Source of the DNA: Pseudomonas sp. R28(2017)
Lineage (GTDB): Bacteria; Pseudomonadota; Gammaproteobacteria; Pseudomonadales; Pseudomonadaceae
Assembly (NCBI RefSeq): GCF_002112505.1
Contig: NZ_NEHW01000017.1
Coordinates: forward strand, 1-64,000
Length of the DNA: 64,000 nucleotides
Reading direction: 5' to 3'
Made by a program: the position numbers and the translations under genes. The notes beneath the pieces are model-generated. The model was not told the DNA's origin, searched no databases, and saw nothing but the letters and a program-made list of their open reading frames with translations. Positions within the stretch are counted from its first letter, which is position 1. Each line of letters opens with the position of its first letter. Of this stretch, positions 53,360 through 61,528 are shown piece by piece.

Positions 53360-53389
53360 GCGGCCTCGCCGACGCCTCGGCGAGGCCGC
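53360..53389 (-). terminator. Strong hairpin between binding-protein and permease genes
   Basis: Perfect 13-bp arms gcggcctcgccga and tcggcgaggccgc with loop cgcc. No T-run on the minus strand, so it is more likely an mRNA-stabilising or attenuating hairpin that keeps the binding protein in excess of the permeases, as in many ABC operons. Confidence 0.6.
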
Positions 53390-53415
53390 TCAGAAATTGC
53401 GCAGTTTTCCGAAGA

Positions 53416-54168
53416 TCAGTTGTAGATATCGAAGGCAAAGTACTTGCTGGCGATCTTCTGGTAGGTGCCGTTGGCAACGATCGCGGCCAGTGCGGTGTTC
53501 AGCCGCTGGCGCAGGGCATCGTCGTCCTTGCGCACGGCAATGGCGGCGTCGGCCTTGGTGTCGGCAACGTCGCCGAGGATCTTGCAGCAGGCCTGGCCGT
53601 TCTTGTTCATCCACTCGTGCAGCGGGAACTTGTCGGCGATCACCCCGTCCAGGCGGCCGGCGGCGAGGTCGGCGTTGGCCTCGTCCATGGTCGGGTACAG
53701 CTTCACGTCGGCGCCGGCCTTGGCGTACACGTCTTCGGCATAGATGGCCTGAGTCGAGGACGACTGGGCGCCGACGGTATAGCCGTCGAAGCGGGTCTGG
53801 GCATCGCTGATCTTGCTGTCCTTGGCCACGGCGACAGTCAGCGGGGTGCGGTAGTAGTGGTCGGTGAAGGCGATTTTCTTGCGCCGTTCCTCGGTGTCGA
53901 TCATCGACGCCACCACGGCATCGTACTTGCGCGCCATCAGCGCCGGGATAATGCCCTCCCAGTCCTGGGCGACCAGGGTGCATTCGACCTTCATCTGTTC
54001 GCACAGGGCATGGGTGATGTCGATGTCGAAGCCGTGCAGCTGGTTGTCGGCATCGACATAGTTGAAGGGCGGGTAGGCACCTTCGGTGGCGAAGCGCAGG
54101 GTCTCGGCACTGGCGTTACCTGCCAGCAACAGGGCACACGCACCCAGCATAGCCATGGTCTTGTTCAT
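53416..54168 (-). CDS. Amino-acid ABC transporter substrate-binding protein
   Basis: 250 aa. Signal peptide of about 21 residues (ending GNASA). SBP_bac_3/LAO-HisJ type: YPPFNYVDADNQLHGFDIDI, CTLVAQDWEGIIPALMARKYD, TEERRKKIAFTDHYY, with the Arg/Asp ligand residues for amino-acid binding. Cys pair ACCKIL is unusual. Likely binds lysine or a related basic amino acid, judged by neighbours. Confidence 0.88.
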   Translation of the reverse strand: MNKTMAMLGACALLLAGNASAETLRFATEGAYPPFNYVDADNQLHGFDIDITHALCEQMKVECTLVAQDWEGIIPALMARKYDAVVASMIDTEERRKKIAFTDHYYRTPLTVAVAKDSKISDAQTRFDGYTVGAQSSSTQAIYAEDVYAKAGADVKLYPTMDEANADLAAGRLDGVIADKFPLHEWMNKNGQACCKILGDVADTKADAAIAVRKDDDALRQRLNTALAAIVANGTYQKIASKYFAFDIYN

Positions 54169-54189
54169 CTCGCACCTCTTGCACTCTTG

Positions 54190-55062
54190 CTATTGTTGTT
54201 TGTTCGCTGGCCACGAGGTGTAGCCGACGAACTCGTTATGTAGAGCGGCAGTTGCTTCCAAGCGTTTTTCAACATCAGGCCCGAGCTTCTTGCAGACCTC
54301 GTTGACCATCAGGTGCACCCACGACAGCATGGTCGCGGTGGACTCCCAGAACAGGTTGAATTCGGTGGGGATGCGGAACACTTCGTCGGCATGGGCGTCG
54401 GCCCAGTCGCAGAAGGTGTCGGTCACCAGGGTGACCGGGATACCTGCGGCGCGTGCCTTCTGGCACAGCAGCAGGGCATGGCGCGAATAGCGGCGGGCCT
54501 CGAACACCACCAGCGTGGTGGCCTCGCTGCGGCCGAGCAGCACGTCGCCGAAATGCCCGGCGCTGCCATCGACCAGTTGCACGCCGTCGCGCAGGTACTG
54601 CAGCAGGTGGCTCATGCACATGGCGATGCCACGCTCGGTCTGGAAACCGGCGATGCACACTCGTGGCTTTTCTGCCAGGCGCTGGGCCACGGCGTGCCAG
54701 GCGTCGCTCTGGCGGTATTCGTGGACGCGGACCAGGGCTGCCATTTCCAGCTCCAGGCTGCCGGCGTTGTCGCTGACGTCCTCGTTCTGGCGATATTCTT
54801 GCAGGCGATCCCCCATCAGCCACGGCCCGTCGCCGAGGTCGCTCTGCAGGTCTTGCTTGAGCGCCTTGAGATGGGCATAACCGAGGGAGCGGCAGAAGCG
54901 CCCGACGCTGGATTCGCTGACGCCCAGCTTGGCGGCAATGCTGGCCGAGGTCTGGAACGGCAGTTCGTGCAGGTTGGCGAGCATGTAGCTGGCGATCTTG
55001 CGGCCCGAGGCAGCGGCCCCTTGCAGGCTGTTTTCCAGGCGTTGCTTGATCGGTTGGCTCAT
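54190..55062 (-). CDS. RpiR-family regulator of the D-lysine genes
   Basis: 290 aa. N-terminal HTH_6 domain (ASYMLANLHELPFQTSASIA, VSESSVGRFCRSLGYAHLKAL) and C-terminal SIS domain at about 125-265, normally a sugar-phosphate sensor but here possibly binding an amino-acid intermediate. First gene of the minus-strand operon, divergent from dpkA over a 143-bp gap that holds a palindrome. In KT2440 an RpiR-type gene holds this same place. Confidence 0.88.
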   Translation of the reverse strand: MSQPIKQRLENSLQGAAASGRKIASYMLANLHELPFQTSASIAAKLGVSESSVGRFCRSLGYAHLKALKQDLQSDLGDGPWLMGDRLQEYRQNEDVSDNAGSLELEMAALVRVHEYRQSDAWHAVAQRLAEKPRVCIAGFQTERGIAMCMSHLLQYLRDGVQLVDGSAGHFGDVLLGRSEATTLVVFEARRYSRHALLLCQKARAAGIPVTLVTDTFCDWADAHADEVFRIPTEFNLFWESTATMLSWVHLMVNEVCKKLGPDVEKRLEATAALHNEFVGYTSWPANKQQ

Positions 55063-55124
55063 GCGGCTGCTCCAGGTGAGGCGTGGATTAGAAAATGGCT
55101 GTTTTCTGTCATGTCGTCAACAAT

Positions 55125-55140
55125 TGACAGATAGCTGTCA
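55125..55140. promoter_or_regulatory. Palindrome in the rpiR-dpkA divergent promoter
   Basis: tgacag-atag-ctgtca, perfect 6-bp arms. A second, weaker repeat (gaaaa...ttttc, 55091-55106) lies nearby. Positioned to control both rpiR and dpkA; RpiR is the natural candidate to bind it. Confidence 0.5.
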
Positions 55141-55205
55141 CTTATCGGAAAGTTTTTGTCGTTGCACACGCTGTTGCCATTCCAATTCCAAGAAAGGAGC
55201 TACAG

Positions 55206-56231
55206 ATGTCCGCACCTTCCACCGGCCCGCTCGTGCGCGTGCCCTTCACCGAACTGCAGGGGCTGTTGCAAGCGATCTTTCAGCGCCACGGCTGCAGCGA
55301 AACGGTGGCCACCGTGCTTGCCCACAACTGCACCAGTGCCCAGCGCGATGGCGCCCACAGCCACGGCGTGTTTCGGATCCCCGGTTACGTTTCGACCCTG
55401 GCCAGCGGCTGGGTGGATGGGCGTGCCACGCCGCAGGTGACCGATGTGGCGCCAGGCTACGTGCGTGTGGATGCCGCCGGTGGCTTCGCCCAGCCCGCCC
55501 TGGCGGCGGCGCGTGGGTTGCTGGTGGAAAAGGCCCGCAGCGCCGGCATTGCCGTGCTGGCGATCCATAACTCGCACCATTTCGCCGCACTGTGGCCCGA
55601 TGTAGAGCCGTTCGCAGAGGAAGGCCTGGTGGCGCTGAGCGTGGTCAACAGCATGACCTGCGTGGTGCCGCACGGTGCGCGCAAACCGTTGTTCGGCACC
55701 AACCCGATCGCCTTCGCCGCGCCGTGCGCGGGGCATGATCCGATCGTCTTCGACATGGCCACCAGCGCCATGGCCCACGGCGACGTGCAGATCGCCGCGC
55801 GTGCCGGCCAGGCATTGCCCGAAGGCATGGGCGTGGATGCCCAGGGCCAGCCAACCACCGACCCCAAGGCCATTCTCGAAGGCGGCGCGCTGTTGCCGTT
55901 TGGCGGGCACAAGGGCTCGGCACTGTCGATGATGGTCGAGTTGCTGGCAGCGGCGCTGACTGGTGGGCATTTCTCCTGGGAGTTCGACTGGTCAGGGCAC
56001 CCGGGAGCGAAGACGCCGTGGACCGGGCAATTGATCATCGTCATTGACCCGAGCAAGGCCGAGGGTGAGCGGTTTGCCCAGCGCAGCCGCGAGCTGGTCG
56101 AGCACATGCAAGCCGCGGGGCTATCGCGGATGCCGGGCGAGCGGCGTTACCGCGAGCGGGAACAGGCTGAGCGAGAAGGGGTGGCGGTAACTGAGCAAGA
56201 GCTGCAAGGCCTGAAAGAATTGCTTGGCTGA
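55206..56231 (+). CDS. dpkA: Delta1-piperideine-2-carboxylate reductase
   Basis: 341 aa, malate/L-lactate dehydrogenase-like (LDH2/MDH2) family. HSHGVFRIPGY carries the catalytic His, NSHHFAALWPD and NPIAFAAP the NADPH site. P. putida DpkA reduces delta1-piperideine-2-carboxylate to L-pipecolate in D-lysine catabolism and also acts on pyrroline-2-carboxylate. ATG at 55206 after AAAGGAGCTACAG. Divergent from the RpiR operon. Confidence 0.9.
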   Translation: MSAPSTGPLVRVPFTELQGLLQAIFQRHGCSETVATVLAHNCTSAQRDGAHSHGVFRIPGYVSTLASGWVDGRATPQVTDVAPGYVRVDAAGGFAQPALAAARGLLVEKARSAGIAVLAIHNSHHFAALWPDVEPFAEEGLVALSVVNSMTCVVPHGARKPLFGTNPIAFAAPCAGHDPIVFDMATSAMAHGDVQIAARAGQALPEGMGVDAQGQPTTDPKAILEGGALLPFGGHKGSALSMMVELLAAALTGGHFSWEFDWSGHPGAKTPWTGQLIIVIDPSKAEGERFAQRSRELVEHMQAAGLSRMPGERRYREREQAEREGVAVTEQELQGLKELLG

Positions 56232-56232
56232 T

Positions 56233-56330
56233 CCGGCCTCTTCGCGGGCAAGCCCGCTCCCACAGGTACTGCACAGATCTCAAGGGCTGTGATATCCCTG
56301 TGGGAGCGGGCATGCCCGCGAAGAATCCAG
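56233..56330. repeat. REP pair after dpkA
   Basis: Inverted REP units in the 224-bp gap before the aminotransferase gene. The rest of the gap, from about 56340, is AT-richer and probably holds that gene's promoter. Confidence 0.86.
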
Positions 56331-56455
56331 CACAAATCCCCAGCTGTGCAAAGTTGCATAGACAACCTTGCACTTATGTGATGTTCCTTGGGCCCGACTC
56401 CGGGTATCCTCAGGGCAGTCTTTCCGAACTGTCCTGATCCAAGGAGCTGCACGCT

Positions 56456-57652
56456 GTGTTCAAACATGTCGATGCCTATGCCGGCGACCCGATCCTCTCG
56501 TTGATGGAAACCTTCAAGGCCGACCCGCGCGCCGACAAGGTCAACCTGAGTATCGGCCTGTATTACGATGAGGCCGGTGTGGTGCCGCAGCTGGCGGCGG
56601 TCGATGCGGTCGAGAAGCGCATCGCCGGTGTTGACCACGAAGCCTCGCTGTACCTGCCGATGGAAGGCCTGGCCAGCTACCGCCAAGCGATCCAGTCGCT
56701 GCTGTTCGGTGCCGACCACCCGGCCGTGACCGGCAAGCGCGTGGCCACCGTGCAGACCGTGGGCGGTTCCGGTGCGCTGAAAGTCGGTGCCGACTTCCTC
56801 AAGCGCTACTTCCCGCAGTCGGAAGTCTGGGTCAGCAACCCGACCTGGGACAACCACCGCGCCATCTTCGAAGGTGCTGGGTTCAAGGTGCACACCTACC
56901 CGTACTTCGACCAGGCCAGCCGTGGCGTCGACTTCGACGGCATGCTGCAGGCCCTGCAGGCGCTGCCAGCCAACAGCATCGTGCTGCTGCACCCGTGCTG
57001 CCACAACCCTACCGGTGCCGACCTCGAGCAGGGCCAGTGGCAACAAGTGGTGGAAGTGGTCAAGGCACGCCAGCTGATCCCATTCCTCGATATCGCCTAC
57101 CAGGGCTTCGGCGAAGGCCTGGTGGAAGACGCCTACGCCATCCGCGAAATGGCCCGTGCCGGCGTGCCGTGCCTGGTCAGCAACTCGTTCTCCAAGATCT
57201 TCTCGCTGTACGGCGAGCGGGTAGGGGGCCTGTCGGTGGTCTGCGACGACGAAGCCACCACCCAGAGCGTGCTCGGCCAGCTCAAGGCCACCGTGCGCCG
57301 CAACTACTCCAGCCCGCCCAACTTCGGTGCCCAGCTGGTGGCTGGCGTGCTTGGCGACGCCGAACTCAACGCCCAGTGGGCGGCAGAAGTGGAAGTGATG
57401 CGCAAGCGTATCCTCGACATGCGCCAGGCACTGGTCGATGCCCTGGCGGTCCTGCTGCCAGGCCAGGACTTCCAGTTCTTCCTGCGCCAGCGCGGCATGT
57501 TCAGCTACACCGGTTTCAGCGTCGAGCAGGTGCGTCGCCTGCGTGACGAGTTCGGTGTGTACCTGATCGACAGCGGCCGGGTGTGCATGTCCGGCCTGCG
57601 TCCGGCCAACCTGCAACGGGTTGCCGAAGCCTTCGCTGCCGTACAGAAATAA
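56456..57652 (+). CDS. amaC: Aromatic/D-lysine aminotransferase (class I, TyrB-like)
   Basis: 398 aa PLP enzyme. PLP lysine K247 in SNSFSKIFSLYGERVG, Asn/Asp/Tyr pocket in CCHNPTGADL and PFLDIAYQGFG, and Arg in the C-terminal GRVCMSGL region. The family is tyrosine/aspartate aminotransferase; in KT2440 the gene next to dpkA (AmaC) transaminates D-lysine. GTG start after AAGGAGCTGCACGCT. A general aromatic aminotransferase role is equally possible from sequence alone. Confidence 0.83.
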   Translation: MFKHVDAYAGDPILSLMETFKADPRADKVNLSIGLYYDEAGVVPQLAAVDAVEKRIAGVDHEASLYLPMEGLASYRQAIQSLLFGADHPAVTGKRVATVQTVGGSGALKVGADFLKRYFPQSEVWVSNPTWDNHRAIFEGAGFKVHTYPYFDQASRGVDFDGMLQALQALPANSIVLLHPCCHNPTGADLEQGQWQQVVEVVKARQLIPFLDIAYQGFGEGLVEDAYAIREMARAGVPCLVSNSFSKIFSLYGERVGGLSVVCDDEATTQSVLGQLKATVRRNYSSPPNFGAQLVAGVLGDAELNAQWAAEVEVMRKRILDMRQALVDALAVLLPGQDFQFFLRQRGMFSYTGFSVEQVRRLRDEFGVYLIDSGRVCMSGLRPANLQRVAEAFAAVQK

Positions 57653-57921
57653 GGCCGCACGGGGCCGCTATGCGGCCCATCGCCGGCAAGCGCGGCGCCT
57701 GCAGGTGTGGGAGCCGGCTTGCCGGCGAAAGGGCTGCACCGCAGCGCCTCCTTTGGCACAACCCGCTTGTAAAGACAAGTGCAACCGCTCCTCGGAAAAG
57801 GGCTTCGCAAGTGCAACCTTTCCGTGCACAATCGCGCCCCTCTTCCCCGGTTGAGTTGGGCGAATCGTCTAGTTCGCCATTCTCAGCCTGTTGCAGTCTT
57901 GCGAGTGGAGCTTCACCCGGA
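57653..57921. other. Gap between aminotransferase and permease genes
   Basis: No gene. It contains a diverged REP-like pair (57676-57742, core ccggcttgccgg), a small dyad ggcgaa/ttcgcc (57861-57880) and, before 57922, a GGAG 12 nt from the start codon. Confidence 0.5.
57676..57742. repeat. REP-like pair, variant core
   Basis: atcgccggcaagcgcggcgcc and gtgggagccggcttgccggcgaaagg: core ccggcttgccgg instead of cgggcttgcccg, so a different REP subfamily. Confidence 0.65.
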
Positions 57922-59202
57922 ATGAATGAGCAGGCCCCAAGCGTTGAACAACGCTTTGCAGAATCGACCCCCGCCACCCTCGGCAGCTGGTCGCGTAACG
58001 ACACCACCTGGATGCTGGGCCTGTTCGGCACAGCCATCGGCGCAGGTACCTTGTTCCTGCCGATCAACGCTGGCCTCGGCGGCTTCTGGCCGTTGCTGAT
58101 CCTGGCCGCGCTGGCCTTCCCGATGACCTATTTCTCCCACCGTGGCCTGACCCGCTTCGTGCTGTCCGGGCGCAGCGGCGGTGACATCACCGAAGTGGTC
58201 GAAGAGCATTTCGGCATCAAGGCCGGTGCGCTGATCACCGTGCTGTACTTCTTCGCGATCTTCCCGATCCTGCTTATCTACAGCGTGGCCCTGACCAACA
58301 CCGTCAGCAGCTTCCTGGAGCACCAGCTGCACATGGCGCCGCCACCGCGGGCGCTCCTGTCGTTCGTGCTGATCCTCGGCCTGCTGGCGATCGTGCGCTG
58401 CGGCGAGCAGGCCACGGTCAAGGTCATGAGCCTGCTGGTGTACCCGTTCATCGTTGCCCTGGGCCTGCTCGGCCTGTACCTCATCCCGCACTGGACCGGC
58501 GGCATCCTCGACAGCGCCGCCCAGGTGCCGTCGGGTTCGGCATTCCTGCACACCCTGTGGCTGGCCATTCCGGTGATGGTGTTCTCGTTCAACCATTCGC
58601 CGATCATTTCGGCCTTCGCCGTGGACCAGAAGCGCAGCTATGGCGAGCACGCCGATGCGCGCAGTGGCCAGATCCTGCGCCGTGCCCACCTGCTGATGGT
58701 GGTGATGGTGCTGTTCTTCGTGTTCAGCTGCGTGCTCACCCTGAGCAGTGCCCAGCTGGCCGAAGCCAAGGCGCAGAACCTGTCGATCCTGTCGTACCTG
58801 GCCAACCACTTCAGCAACCCGACCATTGCCTTCGCCGCGCCGCTGATCGCCTTTGTCGCCATTGCCAAGTCGTTCCTGGGCCACTACATCGGCGCCAGTG
58901 AAGGCCTCAAGGGCATCATTGCCAAGACCGGCGCACGCCCGGGTGCCAAGGCCCTGGACCGCCTGGTTGCCGCACTGATGCTGGTGGTCTGCTGGATCGT
59001 CGCCACCCTCAACCCGAGCATCCTCGGCATGATCGAATCGCTCGGCGGCCCGATCCTCGCCGTGCTGCTGTTCCTGATGCCGATGTACGCCATCCGTCGC
59101 GTACCGTCGATGCGCAAGTACAGCGGTGCACTGTCGAACGTGTTCGTGGTGGTGATCGGCCTGGTTGCGCTGACCTCGGTGGTGTACGGCCTGATCAGCT
59201 GA
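57922..59202 (+). CDS. HAAAP-family amino acid permease (serine/aromatic type)
   Basis: 426 aa, 11 TM helices. GLFGTAIGAGTLFLPINAGLG in TM1 is the signature of the hydroxy/aromatic amino acid permease family (SdaC, TyrP, Mtr); SFNHSPIISAFAVDQKRSYG is typical of the SdaC serine/threonine branch. Imports the amino acid with protons. ATG at 57922. Ends before a strong terminator. Confidence 0.86.
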   Translation: MNEQAPSVEQRFAESTPATLGSWSRNDTTWMLGLFGTAIGAGTLFLPINAGLGGFWPLLILAALAFPMTYFSHRGLTRFVLSGRSGGDITEVVEEHFGIKAGALITVLYFFAIFPILLIYSVALTNTVSSFLEHQLHMAPPPRALLSFVLILGLLAIVRCGEQATVKVMSLLVYPFIVALGLLGLYLIPHWTGGILDSAAQVPSGSAFLHTLWLAIPVMVFSFNHSPIISAFAVDQKRSYGEHADARSGQILRRAHLLMVVMVLFFVFSCVLTLSSAQLAEAKAQNLSILSYLANHFSNPTIAFAAPLIAFVAIAKSFLGHYIGASEGLKGIIAKTGARPGAKALDRLVAALMLVVCWIVATLNPSILGMIESLGGPILAVLLFLMPMYAIRRVPSMRKYSGALSNVFVVVIGLVALTSVVYGLIS

Positions 59203-59220
59203 TTCACTGCCCGCAACAGG

Positions 59221-59259
59221 AAAAGCCCGGAGGCTTTGTCGCCATCCGGGCTTTTTTTT
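59221..59259 (+). terminator. Rho-independent terminator after the permease
   Basis: aaaagcccgga pairs with tccgggctttt, followed by a run of eight T. Classic intrinsic terminator, 18 bp past the stop. Confidence 0.95.
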
Positions 59260-59370
59260 GTCCACAGGATTTGTCCGGCAATAGAACAATTTCAATGTAC
59301 CCATAGGCACCCGGCCGCCTTCATGATTAACTCAGTGTCCTTTTCAAAACCCCCGCATAAGGATTTCGTC

Positions 59371-59871
59371 ATGGCTCAAGTCACGCTCAAAGGCAACCCG
59401 GTTCAGGTCAACGGCAACCTGCCACAGGCCGGCGCCCAGGCGCCGGCTTTCTCCCTGGTGGGTGAAGGCCTGGCTGACAAGTCGCTGAAGGACTACGCCG
59501 GCAAGCGCAAGGTGCTGAACATCTTCCCAAGCGTCGACACCCCGACCTGCGCCACGTCCGTGCGCAAGTTCAACGCCCAGGCCAACGACCTGGCCAACAC
59601 CGTGGTGCTGTGCATCTCGGCCGACCTGCCATTCGCCCAGGCGCGCTTCTGCGGTGCCGAAGGCCTGGACAACGTGAAGAACCTGTCCACCCTGCGTGGT
59701 GCCGAGTTCCTGCAGAACTACGGCGTTGCCATCGCCGACGGCCCGCTGGCCGGCCTGGCTGCCCGTGCCGTGGTGGTACTGGACGAGAACGACAAGGTGC
59801 TGCACAGCGAGCTGGTTGGCGAGATCGCCGACGAGCCGAACTACGATGCAGCCCTGGCTGTACTGAAGTAA
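59371..59871 (+). CDS. tpx: Thiol peroxidase
   Basis: 166 aa atypical 2-Cys peroxiredoxin. Peroxidatic C60 in VDTPTCATSVRKF and resolving C94 in RFCGAEG, the standard Tpx pair; FPSVDTPTC is the family signature. It reduces alkyl hydroperoxides and H2O2 with thioredoxin. ATG at 59371 after AAGGATTTCGTC. Monocistronic: a terminator precedes it and a REP pair follows. Confidence 0.96.
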   Translation: MAQVTLKGNPVQVNGNLPQAGAQAPAFSLVGEGLADKSLKDYAGKRKVLNIFPSVDTPTCATSVRKFNAQANDLANTVVLCISADLPFAQARFCGAEGLDNVKNLSTLRGAEFLQNYGVAIADGPLAGLAARAVVVLDENDKVLHSELVGEIADEPNYDAALAVLK

Positions 59872-59902
59872 GGATTGCCTGGGGTAGCACGGGCTGAGGA
59901 TG

Positions 59903-60012
59903 CCTGTGCCGGCCCTTTCGCGGGCGCGCCCGCTCCCACAGGTACGGCGCAGCCCATGAGACCTGCGATATCCCTGTAGGAGCGGGCGTGCCCGCGATAG
60001 GGCCGGGGCAGG
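59903..60012. repeat. REP pair after tpx
   Basis: Inverted units 59903-59942 and 59971-60012 with gcgcgcc and gcgtgcc core variants. Confidence 0.85.
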
Positions 60013-60056
60013 TAAAGGAACTCTTCTGCCTGGCTCCTCTCAAAGCAACACCCTGT

Positions 60057-60088
60057 AACGGCCCGGAACCCTTTCCGGGCCGTTTTCA
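60057..60088 (+). terminator. Intrinsic terminator between tpx and the efflux operon
   Basis: aacggcccggaa and ttccgggccgtt form a 12-bp stem with a 4-base loop, followed by TTCATTT. Insulates the efflux operon. The rest of the 346-bp gap (59872-60217) holds the REP pair and, from 60089, the efflux promoter with two GTAAA repeats (60124, 60135). Confidence 0.88.
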
Positions 60089-60217
60089 TTTAAAGTTCAA
60101 CCTTTTGGCAACGTCAGGCAAAGGTAAACCTCTGGTAAAGAGCCTTTGCTATACCGGTGCCAGTGCTTATCGTTCAACCTCCCAAGCCGCCATTTCTGAA
60201 CAAGGTTCGTTCAACCC

Positions 60218-61528
60218 ATGCAAGTGTCCAATTCCCGATCCCCTCGTCGCTGGCTCGTCGGCCTGCTGATCCTGCTGCTGGTGGCCCTGCTGGCCTGGTG
60301 GCTGTGGCCCGCGGCAACGCCTGCCCACAAAGCGGCTGGTGGAGGGCGCGGCGGCAAAGGCGTGGGCATGGGCATGGGCGGCCGGCCGGGTTTCGGCGGC
60401 TCCACCGACCCGGTGCCGGTGCGCGTCGAGCCGGTGCGCGTGGGTGACTTCCCGCTCTACTACAAGGCCCTGGGCACGGTCACCGCGACCAACACGGTGA
60501 ATGTGCGCAGCCGGGTGGCAGGCGAACTGGTGAAAATCCTCTTCAAGGAGGGCCAGCAGGTCAAGGCTGGCGACCTGCTCGCCGAAATCGACCCGCGCCC
60601 TTACCGCATCGCCCTGCAGCAGGCCGAAGGCACCCTGGCGCAGAACCAGGCGCAACTGAAGAACGCCCAGGTCGACCTGGCGCGCTATAAAGGCCTGTAC
60701 GCCCAGGACAGCATCGCCAAACAGACCCTCGACACCGCAGAGGCCCAGGTCGCGCAGTTCCAGGGGCTGGTCAAGACCAACCAGGCCCAGGTCAACGATG
60801 CCCGCCTGAACCTCGACTTCACCCAGATCCGTGCGCCGATCAACGGCCGCGTGGGGCTGCGCCAGCTCGACCTGGGCAACCTGGTGGCGGCCAACGACAC
60901 CACCGCCCTGGTGGTGATCACCCAGACCGAGCCGATCACTGTGGCCTTCACCTTGCCCGAAACCGAGCTGACCACCGTGCTCGAGCGTTACCGCAGCGGC
61001 GCCAGCCTGCCCGTCGAGGCCTGGGACCGCAGCGACAGCAAGCTGCAGTCTACCGGCGTACTGGGCAGCATCGACAACCAGATCGACACCACCACCGGCA
61101 CCCTGAAGTTCAAGGGCCGCTTCGAGAACAAGGACCTGGCGCTGTTCCCCAACCAGTTCGTCAACGTGCGCCTGCTGGCCGACACCCTCAAGCAGGTGGT
61201 GATGGCCCCGGCAGCGGCCGTGCAGTTCGGCAACGACGGCACCTTCGCCTATGTGGTCAACGAACAGAGCACTGTCAACATCCGCAAGCTCAAGGTCGGT
61301 GCCAGCGATGGCCAGAACAGTGTCATCCTCGACGGGCTCAAGGCCGGCGACCGCCTGGTGCTGGAAGGCACCGACCGCCTGCGCGAAGGCACCAAGGTCG
61401 AGGTGGTCGAGGACAGCTCGCAAGTGCCGACCACCCCAGGCCAGCACCTGCAGGGCCAGGACGCCAAGGGTTCGGCCCAGGCCGATGAAGCGCCTTCCGG
61501 CAAAGCGGCAGCCAAGGCGGGCGCATGA
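60218..61528 (+). CDS. mdtA: RND efflux periplasmic adaptor, MuxA/MdtA type
   Basis: 436 aa membrane fusion protein. N-terminal TM anchor (LVGLLILLLVALLAWWLW), a Gly-rich linker (GGGRGGKGVGMGMGGRPG), then lipoyl halves (VRSRVAGELVKILFKEGQQV), a coiled-coil hairpin and beta-barrel (RAPINGRVGLRQLDLGNLV). Links the pump to the outer-membrane channel. Stop overlaps the next start (ATGA). The Gly/Met linker is longer than in most MFPs. Confidence 0.92.
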   Translation: MQVSNSRSPRRWLVGLLILLLVALLAWWLWPAATPAHKAAGGGRGGKGVGMGMGGRPGFGGSTDPVPVRVEPVRVGDFPLYYKALGTVTATNTVNVRSRVAGELVKILFKEGQQVKAGDLLAEIDPRPYRIALQQAEGTLAQNQAQLKNAQVDLARYKGLYAQDSIAKQTLDTAEAQVAQFQGLVKTNQAQVNDARLNLDFTQIRAPINGRVGLRQLDLGNLVAANDTTALVVITQTEPITVAFTLPETELTTVLERYRSGASLPVEAWDRSDSKLQSTGVLGSIDNQIDTTTGTLKFKGRFENKDLALFPNQFVNVRLLADTLKQVVMAPAAAVQFGNDGTFAYVVNEQSTVNIRKLKVGASDGQNSVILDGLKAGDRLVLEGTDRLREGTKVEVVEDSSQVPTTPGQHLQGQDAKGSAQADEAPSGKAAAKAGA

